A DNA stretch of 64,000 bases from Facklamia languida CCUG 37842 (GTDB lineage: Bacteria > Bacillota > Bacilli > Lactobacillales > Aerococcaceae): positions 303,066 through 367,065 of the forward strand of contig NZ_JH601133.1 of NCBI RefSeq assembly GCF_000245795.1. Reading direction: 5' to 3'. Within the stretch, counting starts at the first letter, position 1. The number at the start of each line of letters is the position of its first letter. This document shows positions 8,456 through 17,055 of this stretch, piece by piece. A program made the translations under genes and the position numbers. Below the pieces are notes generated by a model that did not search any database, was not told the origin of the DNA, and worked only from the letters and a program-made list of their open reading frames with translations.

Positions 8456-10249
8456 TTATTCAACCGTCACTGACTTGGCTAGATTACGAGGTTTGTCGAT
8501 ATCGAGCCCCCGGTCTAGGGTGGCATAATAAGCAATCAGTTGTCCTACAACTGCTAGGACCAAAGGAGCAAATTGCACAGGCACATTAGGGATAATAAAT
8601 TCATCCTCACCCTGACTCAGTTCTTCGGTTGTAATCACCAAGGTCCGGGCCCCTCTCGCTTTAACTTCCTGCAAGTTAGACAGGGTCTGATAAGCAGTGG
8701 CTGGATCACTGACCAAAGCAACCACAGGCGTCCCTTCTTCAATTAGGGCGATCGTTCCGTGCTTTAATTCCCCAGCTGCAAAGGCTTCTGTTTGAATATA
8801 GGAGATTTCTTTTAATTTGAGGGCCGCTTCTCTGGCAACGCGTTCATCCAAATACCGTCCAATATAAAAGGCACGGTCCGCTTGACTAAGCATGGTTTGC
8901 ACCCATTGATGAATCGTTTCTTGTTCGCTCAAGACGGCCTCGATGGCTTGACCCGCAAGGCTTAATTGCTGGGCAAAGTCCGCTGGCGAAGCCTCTGCTA
9001 TAGCTGCTGCAAGAAGAATCAGAACCGTTACTTGGGCAATATAAGCCTTGGTCGACGCAACAGCAATCTCAACACCAGCATTTAATGAGACTTGATAAGT
9101 AGATTCACGCGCTAAAGTCGATCCTTTCACATTCGTAATCGCAAGGCTTGGCAGGTTCAGCTCTTTCACCTTGACTAAGGCCTGACGGCTATCAGCAGTC
9201 TCTCCTGATTGGGAGATAAAGATAAAGAATGGGCGCTCGCTTAAGAGAGGTAGGTGGTAAGAAAATTCTGAAGCAATATGCACTTCCACTGGAATCTGAG
9301 TCAAAGACTCAAAGACTTCCTTACCAATCAGACCAGCATGATAGGAGGTCCCGCAAGCAACAATATATAGCCGATCTGATGCTCGCATGGCTTGAAGTAG
9401 GCCCGAATCAAATTGGTAGCCTCCACTCTCATTTAAGTATGCCTGGAGGTTACGCCGGATGACGGCTGGCTGCTCAGCTATCTCCTTAGCCATATAGTGA
9501 GGATAGCCCCCCTTACCGAGATCTTCGGCATCGAATTCAGCTTTGAAAATCGACCGGCTAACTTCTTCACCTGCAAGGGTTTCCACCTTCACCTCATCTG
9601 CCATCAACCTGACCAAATCTCCATCTTTAATTTCGAGATAGTCATGGGTTAAATCGATTGTCGCCATGGCATCCGAAGTAATTAGATTAAAGCCTTGGCC
9701 TAAACCAATCAATAAAGGGGACTTGTTCTTAGCCGCATAGAGTGTGCTTGGATCCTTCTGGTCCATCAAGCCAAAGGCATAAGAGCCTTTTATTTCTTGC
9801 AAAACATTCCCAAAGGCCTGCCATGTCGATTCCCCTTGGAGGACATACTGCTCAATCAAAGCAACAATCACTTCTGTATCGGTGTCGGACTTCAACTGAT
9901 CTTTAGCAATCAGCTTGGCCTTGAGTTCTTGAAAGTTCTCAATCACCCCATTATGAACGATCGCAAAGCGGCCTTGTGGTGAAAGATGGGGATGGGCATT
10001 ATAGGCCACAGCTGGACCATGTGTCGCCCAACGTGTATGGCCAATTCCCATCGTAGCCTCAAATGACTTATCGACTAATTGTTTTAATTTCTCAATTCTT
10101 CCTTGACACTTAAAAAGCTGGGCATGCCCTTGATCATCCATTAAATAGACGCCAGCTGAGTCATAACCGCGATATTCTAATTTTTCTAAACCATTTAACA
10201 ATACCTGACTGACCTTACCTTGTCCGACAAATCCAACAATTCCACACAT
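8456..10249 (-). CDS. glmS: Glutamine--fructose-6-phosphate aminotransferase GlmS
   Basis: The 597-residue enzyme makes glucosamine-6-phosphate from fructose-6-phosphate and glutamine, the first step to UDP-GlcNAc and peptidoglycan. It begins MCGIVGFVG, so Cys becomes the N-terminal nucleophile of the glutaminase domain (about 1-220). Two SIS sugar-isomerase domains follow (about 280-420 and 450-590). The C-terminus DKPRNLAKSVTVE is the conserved family ending. Length is standard. The leader carries a glmS ribozyme, so the gene is switched off by its own product. Confidence 0.97.
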   Translation of the reverse strand: MCGIVGFVGQGKVSQVLLNGLEKLEYRGYDSAGVYLMDDQGHAQLFKCQGRIEKLKQLVDKSFEATMGIGHTRWATHGPAVAYNAHPHLSPQGRFAIVHNGVIENFQELKAKLIAKDQLKSDTDTEVIVALIEQYVLQGESTWQAFGNVLQEIKGSYAFGLMDQKDPSTLYAAKNKSPLLIGLGQGFNLITSDAMATIDLTHDYLEIKDGDLVRLMADEVKVETLAGEEVSRSIFKAEFDAEDLGKGGYPHYMAKEIAEQPAVIRRNLQAYLNESGGYQFDSGLLQAMRASDRLYIVACGTSYHAGLIGKEVFESLTQIPVEVHIASEFSYHLPLLSERPFFIFISQSGETADSRQALVKVKELNLPSLAITNVKGSTLARESTYQVSLNAGVEIAVASTKAYIAQVTVLILLAAAIAEASPADFAQQLSLAGQAIEAVLSEQETIHQWVQTMLSQADRAFYIGRYLDERVAREAALKLKEISYIQTEAFAAGELKHGTIALIEEGTPVVALVSDPATAYQTLSNLQEVKARGARTLVITTEELSQGEDEFIIPNVPVQFAPLVLAVVGQLIAYYATLDRGLDIDKPRNLAKSVTVE

Positions 10250-10288
10250 ACAAATTCCTCAATTCTTCTAGAATTCCTGCTTTTGGTG

Positions 10289-10420
10289 CTGAAATAAGCT
10301 CTGTCCAAGTCCTTTCGGAACATGCTTTAACTTATTTCTGTAGACTGCACTGCCTTGAGCCATCCGCCGAATATTTCGATCGACTCAATCCTCGTCACCA
10401 TGGTTAGGTCAGGCGCTATC
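10289..10420 (-). ncRNA. glmS self-cleaving ribozyme / riboswitch
   Basis: The minus-strand leader of glmS matches the ribozyme core in order: AGCGCC at the cleavage site, TGACGAGGAT (10388-10397), ATCGAAATATTCGGCGGATG ending at 10361, then GCAGTCTACAG. A closing helix GAAATAAG/CTTATTTC ends at 10291. Cleavage is expected between A at 10417 and G at 10416. In this class glucosamine-6-phosphate acts as cofactor for cleavage and the cut mRNA is degraded. The primary sequence match is strong; pairing of the peripheral helices was only checked by eye. Confidence 0.93.
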
Positions 10421-10462
10421 CTAATCTTTATCCTCCTTACCAATACTTTCAAAAGCTCATTA

Positions 10463-10491
10463 AATTTAACGTAATTGCCAATAATTGTCAA
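10463..10491 (-). promoter_or_regulatory. glmS promoter
   Basis: Minus strand TTGACA (10486-10491), 17 bases, TAAATT (10463-10468). A transcript from about 10456 would place the ribozyme cleavage site some 40 bases from its 5' end. Confidence 0.8.
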
Positions 10492-10520
10492 AATTTATTG
10501 ATAGAGTTACAGGGCTACTT

Positions 10521-12398
10521 TCATGTCTTCCAATGCTTTAAGACCGTTGTGGAGTATGCTTCAATCTTAACTTCAGATAATCCTTGTAAAGGGTTAACAC
10601 CTGTCAAATCGACTGACCGACCAGACAGGATTAATTGATAGATTCCCTCTTCAACACTTAAGGTGTCTTGATTATGGTCGCCATTGAAAATTAGCAGGAG
10701 ATCGTAGTCTCTTCCTTGATAAGTAATAACTAAAATACGCTCACTCGCTTGATTAATGCGGGTACTGGACTGGATTGATTGAATGGACGGCTGGCAAAGC
10801 ATAGGTTCTTGCTTGCGTAATTGAATCAAATCGCGAACAAACTGAACCGTTTCGCTGTACAGTTCTGCACGCTCCCAATCAATTTGATTAATGGCGTCAC
10901 TTTGGTTATAAGAATCTCGAATTCCCCCTTTAGTTCTTAAGAACTCTTGACCCGAATGAATAAAGGGAATCCCTTGGCTTAGAATGGTTAAAGATAGGGC
11001 TAGCTCCTGCTGACGGATGATGACTTCAGGACTCAAGAGGGGGTTCGCCTGGATTAAACGGTCATAAAGCGTGTAATTATCATGGGCTTCACTATACTGA
11101 ATCACCTGATTGGGAGCCAAGAAGGTTCCCCACTGGTAATGGGACAAAAAATTATGGGCTAATTTCTCTTCCATAAAGTAAGCACCGTTCACAAACCCTT
11201 TAGCCTCTGGATTGAAGTCATTCCCTTTGACCGCTTCGCGAAAACCATCATTAAAATGGGCAATTCGAGGCATTTGGCAGGCGTTTCCTAGATTAGCAGC
11301 TTGTTCCTGGCCAAAGGGAGTGGGCATATTCCAACCCTCACCCAGCATCAGGATGGTCGGATCAATCTGGTCTAAAGCCTGACGGATAGCCTTCATCGTC
11401 TCAATATCATGAAGGCCCATCAGGTCAAAGCGAAAGCCATCGATGTGGTATTCTTGTGCCCAATAGGTGACGCTATCAAGGATATACTTACGCATCATGC
11501 GATGCTCACTCGCTGTATCATTCCCCACACCTGAACCATTGGTTAGTTGTCCGCTCTCATCATAACGGAAATAATAACCTGGGACCGTTCGATGAAAGGG
11601 ATGGGTCTCAATTTGATAGACATGATTATATACAACATCCATGATGATTCTGATCCCAGCTTGATGAAGGGCCTGAATCATCTGCTTTAACTCAAGGATA
11701 CGACAAGTTGGATCATAGGGGTCACTTGCGTAAGATCCTTCTGGCACGTTGTAATTCTGAGGGTCATAGCCCCAATTATATTCGAAGGGTTCTTCTAAGG
11801 TCTCATCAACCGATTGAAAGTCAAAGACTGGCATTACTTGCACATGACTGATACCCAAAGACTTGAGATAAGAAAGACCGGTGACTTGCCCTTTCACTCC
11901 CCGGGTCTCTTCTTCACACAGACCCAAAAACTTGCCAGGATGGCGAACTTGACTGGTGGAACTCTTAGTGAAGTCCCGCACACTCATTTCATAGATAATG
12001 ATGGGCGCTTCTGCTGAAAGAGGCGGCATGCGCTTACTCCAACCCCTTGGGTTGGTCTTCGATAAGTCGACGACTACTGATCGTCGGCCATTGACGGTTA
12101 CAGCCCGACTATAAGGATCGACACTTTCAGTACAAGTCCCATCAGAAAAAGTTAACAGATAACGATAGGTCAATTGATCCTGATCCCCCGCTAATTCGCA
12201 ACAATAGATATGGTCACTCGCAGAATAAGTCATCGCGATTTTTTCCCTGACAGGTCCATAGTATCCTTCAAAGATAACCAAGTCGACCTGACTAGCAGTT
12301 GGAGCCCACAATTGAAAAAGAGTCTTTTCTTTAGCATAAAGGGCACCCAAAGGCCCATCATATGAGAATTGATCAAAATCTGCTGAGCTATCTACCAT
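10521..12398 (-). CDS. pulA: Type I pullulanase (GH13_14), cytoplasmic
   Basis: The 625-residue protein debranches alpha-1,6 bonds of pullulan, glycogen or maltodextrins. An N-terminal CBM48 domain (about 15-110) precedes the GH13 barrel. The type I signature YNWGYDPQNYNVPEGSYA is near residue 205. The four GH13 regions are visible: DVVYNH, GFRFDLMG with the nucleophile Asp, LGEGW with the acid Glu, and EAHDNYTL. There is no signal peptide, so it acts inside the cell, probably on stored glycogen or imported dextrins. AAGGAGG precedes the ATG. No other glycogen genes are adjacent. Confidence 0.93.
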   Translation of the reverse strand: MVDSSADFDQFSYDGPLGALYAKEKTLFQLWAPTASQVDLVIFEGYYGPVREKIAMTYSASDHIYCCELAGDQDQLTYRYLLTFSDGTCTESVDPYSRAVTVNGRRSVVVDLSKTNPRGWSKRMPPLSAEAPIIIYEMSVRDFTKSSTSQVRHPGKFLGLCEEETRGVKGQVTGLSYLKSLGISHVQVMPVFDFQSVDETLEEPFEYNWGYDPQNYNVPEGSYASDPYDPTCRILELKQMIQALHQAGIRIIMDVVYNHVYQIETHPFHRTVPGYYFRYDESGQLTNGSGVGNDTASEHRMMRKYILDSVTYWAQEYHIDGFRFDLMGLHDIETMKAIRQALDQIDPTILMLGEGWNMPTPFGQEQAANLGNACQMPRIAHFNDGFREAVKGNDFNPEAKGFVNGAYFMEEKLAHNFLSHYQWGTFLAPNQVIQYSEAHDNYTLYDRLIQANPLLSPEVIIRQQELALSLTILSQGIPFIHSGQEFLRTKGGIRDSYNQSDAINQIDWERAELYSETVQFVRDLIQLRKQEPMLCQPSIQSIQSSTRINQASERILVITYQGRDYDLLLIFNGDHNQDTLSVEEGIYQLILSGRSVDLTGVNPLQGLSEVKIEAYSTTVLKHWKT

Positions 12399-12440
12399 GA
12401 AAATCCTCCTTATCTCTCGTATTTTTATTATATTCTAAAT

Positions 12441-12480
12441 AAAAAAACAATAGCAAGCGACACAGAGTCACTCACTATTG
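12441..12480 (-). terminator. Terminator after the DUF402 gene
   Basis: Minus strand CAATAG...CTATTG, with inner AGTGAC/GTCGCT, is followed by TTTTTTT. It lies between the DUF402 gene and pulA. Confidence 0.85.
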
Positions 12481-12514
12481 CTTTAGACACAATCTTTGGG
12501 CCAAGTGAATTCAA

Positions 12515-13072
12515 CTATTCAGTTATAGGGTGTTTCTTACGATGTGTTAATTGGCAATACCGTTCATACCAAATATCGATAAAGGCAGGGTTAAAGGGAC
12601 CCTTTTCCTCCTCGATCCAGCGAACCAATTCCTGAATATTATATTTTAAGATTCGGTCTATTTCTGGTGGATACTGGTAACGCCGACTATGGATCTCATA
12701 CTCATCCAGATCTAAAAGACGCTTCTCTCCATCGGGGAACATCTTAATATCCAGATCATAATCAATATATTTCAGCGCTTCCCTATCCAGAACATAGGGT
12801 GAGGCCAGGTTGCAATAATAGGTCACACCGCGCTTGCGAATCATTGCCACAATATTAAACCAGAAATTCTGGTGATAATAGACAAGAGCCGCTTCGCGTG
12901 TTACCCATCGACGTCCGTCTGACTCAATCACTAGGGTATGATCGTTACAACCAATGATCGATTGCTCACTCGTCTTTAAAACCATGGTATCTCGCCATGT
13001 ACGATGCAATGAACCATCGTGCTTATAACTTTTGACAGTAATGAATTCACCTTCTTTGGGTTGCTTCATCAC
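12515..13072 (-). CDS. DUF402 nucleoside tri/diphosphate phosphatase (Ntdp/YgaC type)
   Basis: The 185-residue protein matches the Firmicutes DUF402 family, whose S. aureus member Ntdp hydrolyses nucleoside tri- and diphosphates. Characteristic stretches are [30 protein letters not shown] and [20 protein letters not shown], where the acidic residues would bind metal. Length is the usual 175-185. It is a single-gene unit with its own terminator. Function is by family membership; the physiological substrate here is unknown. Confidence 0.85.
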   Translation of the reverse strand: MMKQPKEGEFITVKSYKHDGSLHRTWRDTMVLKTSEQSIIGCNDHTLVIESDGRRWVTREAALVYYHQNFWFNIVAMIRKRGVTYYCNLASPYVLDREALKYIDYDLDIKMFPDGEKRLLDLDEYEIHSRRYQYPPEIDRILKYNIQELVRWIEEEKGPFNPAFIDIWYERYCQLTHRKKHPITE

Positions 13073-13215
13073 TGAACCTACTTTCTCTTGTGTAAATAGC
13101 TAGCCTTAGGCTAGAAACTGTCCGCTAATTATTATAGCATAATTCAATCACTTTTGGCTGAGTTAATTTAACAAATTCAAATGGCCCTCTCATGGATGAA
13201 GGAGCGATCCCCTCC

Positions 13216-14436
13216 TTACGGATCGAATGACTTCTTTTCATCCATCCTCCTACCTGCCCCTTCATCCTTTAGCAAATCCGATTCTTTAATTCTTTTCATG
13301 ATCTTTTCCTGCAAGCTGGAGAAAGGATAGCTGGTTAATTGATCCACCGTAAGCCAAGTAAAGCTCGAATCTTGCAGATGAAGTTGGTCTAAAAGGTCCT
13401 GGGGCCGCCCTTGATAAACCATCCCTAGACACTTGACTTGCCAGATGCGGTGGCTGAAGACATGCTTGACCATTGGCAAATCACTGTTTAAGAACACTTT
13501 AAAATCCCGACTCAGATCTTCGCGATCTTGCTCGGCTATTTGATCGAGTTGTGTGAAATAATTCAAGAACGTACTGGCCACGAGGCCCTCCGACTTTATC
13601 GTTTCTGCATGAGCAGCTTTAATTAAGGGGAAGTGCCATAAACCCGCTAGCAATTCATCCGCTTGGTGTTGTCGAATCAATACATTCCCTGATCGATCCA
13701 CAATGTAATAGGCCAACCACTCTTGGCTTTGCGCCTTTTTCTTAGGTTTCTTGACGGGATAAAGAGCAGCTGTTCCCCGTTGATAAGATTGATCGAACGC
13801 CTTAATCGGACTCTCATGGGCATCATAATTACTGGGTGTCATAATCGTCGCCCCGATGTCCATCATCGCTTGGTTAAAATCTCCGGGCCTTTGGGGATCG
13901 ATTAACTGATCCAGGATCTCTTTGAAGACTTTCCGATTTTTGGGCTGAGAAATATCTTCTTCAATTTCAAAAAGGCGGGCTGTTACCCGTAGCAAATTGC
14001 CATCAATGGCAGGCTCCACCTGGTCAAAAGCAATCGAGGCAATTGCAGCAGCAGTATATGGGCCGATTCCTTTTAATTTTTCCAAGTCGGATCGATTATC
14101 TGGCATCACTCCATCGAAGTCTTCTTGTATTTGTCTGGCAGCAAGCTGCATGTTACGAACCCGAGAGTAGTAACCCAAACCTTGCCAAAGGCGAAGCAGT
14201 TGATCTTCTGGGCACTCGGCTAGCGCTTTGATTGTCGGTAATTCCTTAATAAAGCGTTCATAGTATGGAATGACCGTCTCTACCTGGGTCTGTTGCAGCA
14301 TGATCTCACTGACCCATATATGATAAGGGTCCTTATCGCGACGCCAAGGGAGGTCCCTTCCATGCTGATCATACCAATCCAACAGGGCCTTACGGAAGGA
14401 TTCGATCTTCTTGTTTGACCAGTCCAAATAAGCCAT
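13216..14436 (-). CDS. mutY: Adenine DNA glycosylase MutY lacking the iron-sulfur cluster
   Basis: The 406-residue enzyme removes adenine mispaired with 8-oxoguanine. The catalytic Glu (about E44) is in SEIMLQQTQV. The helix-hairpin-helix LKGIGPYTAAAIASIAF leads to the catalytic Asp in AIDGNLLRV (about D145). A Nudix-like recognition domain fills residues about 235-390. Where MutY normally has four cysteines after GALVC, this protein reads GATIMTPSNYDAHESPIKAF with no cysteine. The frame is open 53 codons upstream, but that extension is the shadow of recX, so I start at MAYLDW. The start lies 4 bases after the recX stop, so the two are probably co-transcribed. Confidence 0.93.
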   Translation of the reverse strand: MAYLDWSNKKIESFRKALLDWYDQHGRDLPWRRDKDPYHIWVSEIMLQQTQVETVIPYYERFIKELPTIKALAECPEDQLLRLWQGLGYYSRVRNMQLAARQIQEDFDGVMPDNRSDLEKLKGIGPYTAAAIASIAFDQVEPAIDGNLLRVTARLFEIEEDISQPKNRKVFKEILDQLIDPQRPGDFNQAMMDIGATIMTPSNYDAHESPIKAFDQSYQRGTAALYPVKKPKKKAQSQEWLAYYIVDRSGNVLIRQHQADELLAGLWHFPLIKAAHAETIKSEGLVASTFLNYFTQLDQIAEQDREDLSRDFKVFLNSDLPMVKHVFSHRIWQVKCLGMVYQGRPQDLLDQLHLQDSSFTWLTVDQLTSYPFSSLQEKIMKRIKESDLLKDEGAGRRMDEKKSFDP

Positions 14437-14440
14437 TCTA

Positions 14441-15385
14441 CTACTCCTCATTCTCAAAGTCATCTTCATGGGATTGGATCCAGCCCTGAATGATATCATA
14501 AGTAAACCCTTTACGCAGCAAGTCATTAAAAACGCGTTGTTTAAGGGCATATCCTTGTAATTTATCCCGCCTTTTGTTAAGAGAAAGATACGCATATCGA
14601 CTTATAAGTTGCGCTTCTTCTTGATCATTCTGGGTATCTTCAACCTTTTGTAAGCCAGTAGCAATAGTCTCTTTAGGGTAGCCCTTTTGTAAGAGGTATT
14701 GTTGGACTTTTATTGTTCGCATTTTATAGGGTAAATCTCTTTTACTTTTGAGGTAGTTCTCAGCTAACTTTACAATATTGGCTTCAATCAAGTCCTCATG
14801 ATAAACCTCATCTAAGCTAGATCGAGCTAGCGAATCCTGGATCCCCCGCCGCAGCAGCTCATGGTAGATCACTCGCGGTCCTTTTCGATTCAATTCAGCT
14901 TGTGTTCGCACGTAACTCGCTGCATAATGAGTATCATTAATTAGGTCTTGATCTTTCAAACGAGCAATAATCAAATCCACCAGATCTTGAGGTAACAAGA
15001 CAGGGGTCGAAGACTCCCCTTCAAGATCAACCGGCAGATGCCCCCCTGCTTGGTCCTTTTTATTTGCTTGAGAACCTTCTGCTTGAAAGTCCCTTAAGTC
15101 AATCAGGTGATCACGGGTCAAGCCTGGCAATTTTAATAGGTATGTTCGCATTTCTTCTTCAGAACGCAAGCCATAAGATAGATAGTTTAAACCACGTAGA
15201 TAGAGCTTCTGCTGGTAGTCTTCCTTAAGAATGGCATTCACCATTTCTTGATCTAGGTCCATGCCCTTTCTTAAGTTAAATTGAATCAGAACCTGCTCAT
15301 CCACTCCAAATGCAAATTGATTATTCAGGAAAATGGAATATCGCTGGGATTGTTTCTTTTGTCTTTCTATTTTGGATACTTTCAT
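14441..15385 (-). CDS. recX: RecX family regulatory protein
   Basis: The protein binds RecA and blocks its filament growth. Tandem three-helix RecX repeats are visible (LRSEEEMRTYLLKLPGLTRD; DTHYAASYVRTQAELNRKGP; LPYKMRTIKVQQYLLQKGYP). At 314 residues it is longer than typical Firmicutes RecX (about 260-270). The extra length is a polar segment near residues 100-130 (GSQANKKDQAGGHLPVDLEG) between the first two repeats. The N-terminus VSKIERQKKQSQRYSIFL is family-like. It precedes mutY in a DNA-repair pair. Confidence 0.9.
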   Translation of the reverse strand: MKVSKIERQKKQSQRYSIFLNNQFAFGVDEQVLIQFNLRKGMDLDQEMVNAILKEDYQQKLYLRGLNYLSYGLRSEEEMRTYLLKLPGLTRDHLIDLRDFQAEGSQANKKDQAGGHLPVDLEGESSTPVLLPQDLVDLIIARLKDQDLINDTHYAASYVRTQAELNRKGPRVIYHELLRRGIQDSLARSSLDEVYHEDLIEANIVKLAENYLKSKRDLPYKMRTIKVQQYLLQKGYPKETIATGLQKVEDTQNDQEEAQLISRYAYLSLNKRRDKLQGYALKQRVFNDLLRKGFTYDIIQGWIQSHEDDFENEE

Positions 15386-15438
15386 AATTCCACCTCTTCT
15401 GATCTATTTTAACATGTTGACAACTTATCTGCCTTTGA

Positions 15439-15466
15439 TTGACTATCTCTTTCGATTCGTTATGAT
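15439..15466 (+). promoter_or_regulatory. Promoter of the ThrE-type exporter operon
   Basis: TTGACT (15439-15444), 16 bases, TATGAT (15461-15466), about 40 bases before the first start codon, with AAGGAGAA in between. Confidence 0.65.
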
Positions 15467-15505
15467 AGAATCAATCTATAAATCATAGGAACAAGGAGAA
15501 TAGCG

Positions 15506-16297
15506 ATGGATCGGCAAGACAAGGATATCTTACAATTAGCTAATTTAGCCGGGCGCATCCTGATTCAATCAGAAGCTGAAGGCTATCGGGTTGAGCGCAC
15601 AGTCCGCCAAATTCTCTCCAAGTCTCAACTGGAATATGCGGACGCCTTCTCATCCGCTTCTGGACTCTTCATTAATATTGAATCTTCAAGCCAAGACGAG
15701 ACCGAGTCAGATGAAACCACCCTGGTTATTCGAGTCAACAACCGTCAAAATCATATGCGGTGTATCCACCAAGTCCATCAGGTAACTGATCGATTTATGC
15801 GGGACGAGATCACTAGCCAAGAAGCGATTCATCGACTCCAGACCTTTCAGATTGAAGAGTATAGCACACATAATAATTTCGTCTCAATCATTGCTTTAAT
15901 TATGTGCTATGTGGGGATTCTCAATGGTAGCCCAGGCGACCTAGTGATCTCGCTCATTCCAGCTATTTTGATTTTATTCTTTGAATTATCAGATGACCGT
16001 TTTGGCTTGAATCGTTTTTCCATCAATGTATTGATGACTGCAGCCCTCGCCTTTGTTCTACCCTTAATTGATTTTTATGTAACCCCTAACTTTAACCTAG
16101 ATATTGTGATTGCTGCGACCCTCATGCCTTTATATCCTGGTACAGCCTTCACAAATGCTATCCGAGACTTTCTACATGGTGATTATTCGACGGGTTTAAC
16201 CCGGGCCATTGATGCGATTATCCTAGGACTCAGTCTGGCTTTAGGTACTGGAATTGGCTTGGCCCTATCGAGAGGAGTGATTCATTTATGGACTTAG
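15506..16297 (+). CDS. Threonine/serine exporter, N-terminal-domain subunit (ThrE-like, DUF1212)
   Basis: The 263-residue protein has a soluble N-terminal part (about 1-125), including SEAEGYRVERTVRQILSKSQ near residue 19. Four or five membrane segments follow. This is the first half of the ThrE exporter, which in Corynebacterium is one polypeptide; Firmicutes often use two. LMPLYPGTAFTNAIRDFLHGDYSTG is the family's conserved loop. It would export threonine or serine using the proton gradient. The next gene overlaps by 10 bases and supplies the second half. A serine dehydratase lies 3 kb downstream. Confidence 0.88.
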   Translation: MDRQDKDILQLANLAGRILIQSEAEGYRVERTVRQILSKSQLEYADAFSSASGLFINIESSSQDETESDETTLVIRVNNRQNHMRCIHQVHQVTDRFMRDEITSQEAIHRLQTFQIEEYSTHNNFVSIIALIMCYVGILNGSPGDLVISLIPAILILFFELSDDRFGLNRFSINVLMTAALAFVLPLIDFYVTPNFNLDIVIAATLMPLYPGTAFTNAIRDFLHGDYSTGLTRAIDAIILGLSLALGTGIGLALSRGVIHLWT

Positions 16298-16764
16298 TTT
16301 CCATTCTAATTAAACTGGTCGCAGCATATGCTGCCACTGTCGCAGCCGCTGTCAATGTCAAGGTGCCTAAGCGGTTTATCTATTGGACTGGACTTCCAGG
16401 AATCCTTTCCTATACTGTCTATTTAATCGTCCTCTCGATCAGCAACCATTTCGTAGCCACCTTCATTGGGAGTTTGCTCGTATCCATCATGGGACAAGTG
16501 ATGTCTCGTAAGCTCAAGACAGTGGTTAATGTCTTCTATATCCCAGCCTTTTTCCTCTATGTTCCTGGCCTTGCCATCTATGAAACCGCCTATAACTTTA
16601 TGAATAATGACCTCCTTGCTGCGGGAACTTCCTTCTATAATGCCTTGATTATTGCGCTTGCGATTGGTCTAGCTGTCTTCGTGGTCGATTCTGCCATGGA
16701 AACTTACAAATACCATATTGAAAAGCGGCGCCTGGGAATGATCAATGAAATGGAAGGAGAATAA
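16288..16764 (+). CDS. Threonine/serine exporter, C-terminal-domain subunit (ThrE_2, DUF3815)
   Basis: The 158-residue protein has four or five membrane segments and the family stretch YIPAFFLYVPGLAIYETAYN, including the Pro-Gly loop typical of the second half of ThrE. It overlaps the previous gene by 10 bases. The two proteins most likely assemble into one exporter. Substrate (Ser or Thr) is by family only. Confidence 0.88.
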   Translation: MDLVSILIKLVAAYAATVAAAVNVKVPKRFIYWTGLPGILSYTVYLIVLSISNHFVATFIGSLLVSIMGQVMSRKLKTVVNVFYIPAFFLYVPGLAIYETAYNFMNNDLLAAGTSFYNALIIALAIGLAVFVVDSAMETYKYHIEKRRLGMINEMEGE

Positions 16765-16766
16765 TT

Positions 16767-17015
16767 ATGCTTGATAATCGGATTAATATCGATCAGCCCG
16801 TCTATAAAATGATTCAAGACCATCCTGAAATCCTCGATGTTCTAGTAGAATTGGGCTTCGAACCCCTGGCCAATCCCACCCTGCTACAATCCGTTGGCAG
16901 AGTAACGAGTTTGCGCCAAGGAGCAAAAATCATTAATAAGCCCCTTGCTTCTATTATTGAAAATCTTGAATGGAATGGCTATCAAATCATCACCAACCAA
17001 GATCTAACTGAATAA
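16767..17015 (+). CDS. DUF1858 domain protein
   Basis: The 82-residue protein consists of one DUF1858 domain: INIDQPVYKMIQDHPEILDV, then a Leu-Gly-Phe stretch and a GAKIINKPL segment. It starts 2 bases after the exporter gene and the DUF438 gene follows 40 bases later. DUF1858 and DUF438 often occur together or fused, frequently near nitrogen-oxide or anaerobic functions. Biochemical function is unknown. Confidence 0.85.
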   Translation: MLDNRINIDQPVYKMIQDHPEILDVLVELGFEPLANPTLLQSVGRVTSLRQGAKIINKPLASIIENLEWNGYQIITNQDLTE

Positions 17016-17055
17016 ACCAAAGTCAAAAGTATTAAATCATTTAAGGTGGTAAGTG

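Noticed and set aside
14437..14595. N-terminal extension of MutY
   Set aside because: The longer frame lies wholly within recX, lacks a ribosome site and is not MutY-like; the family start MAYLDW fits.
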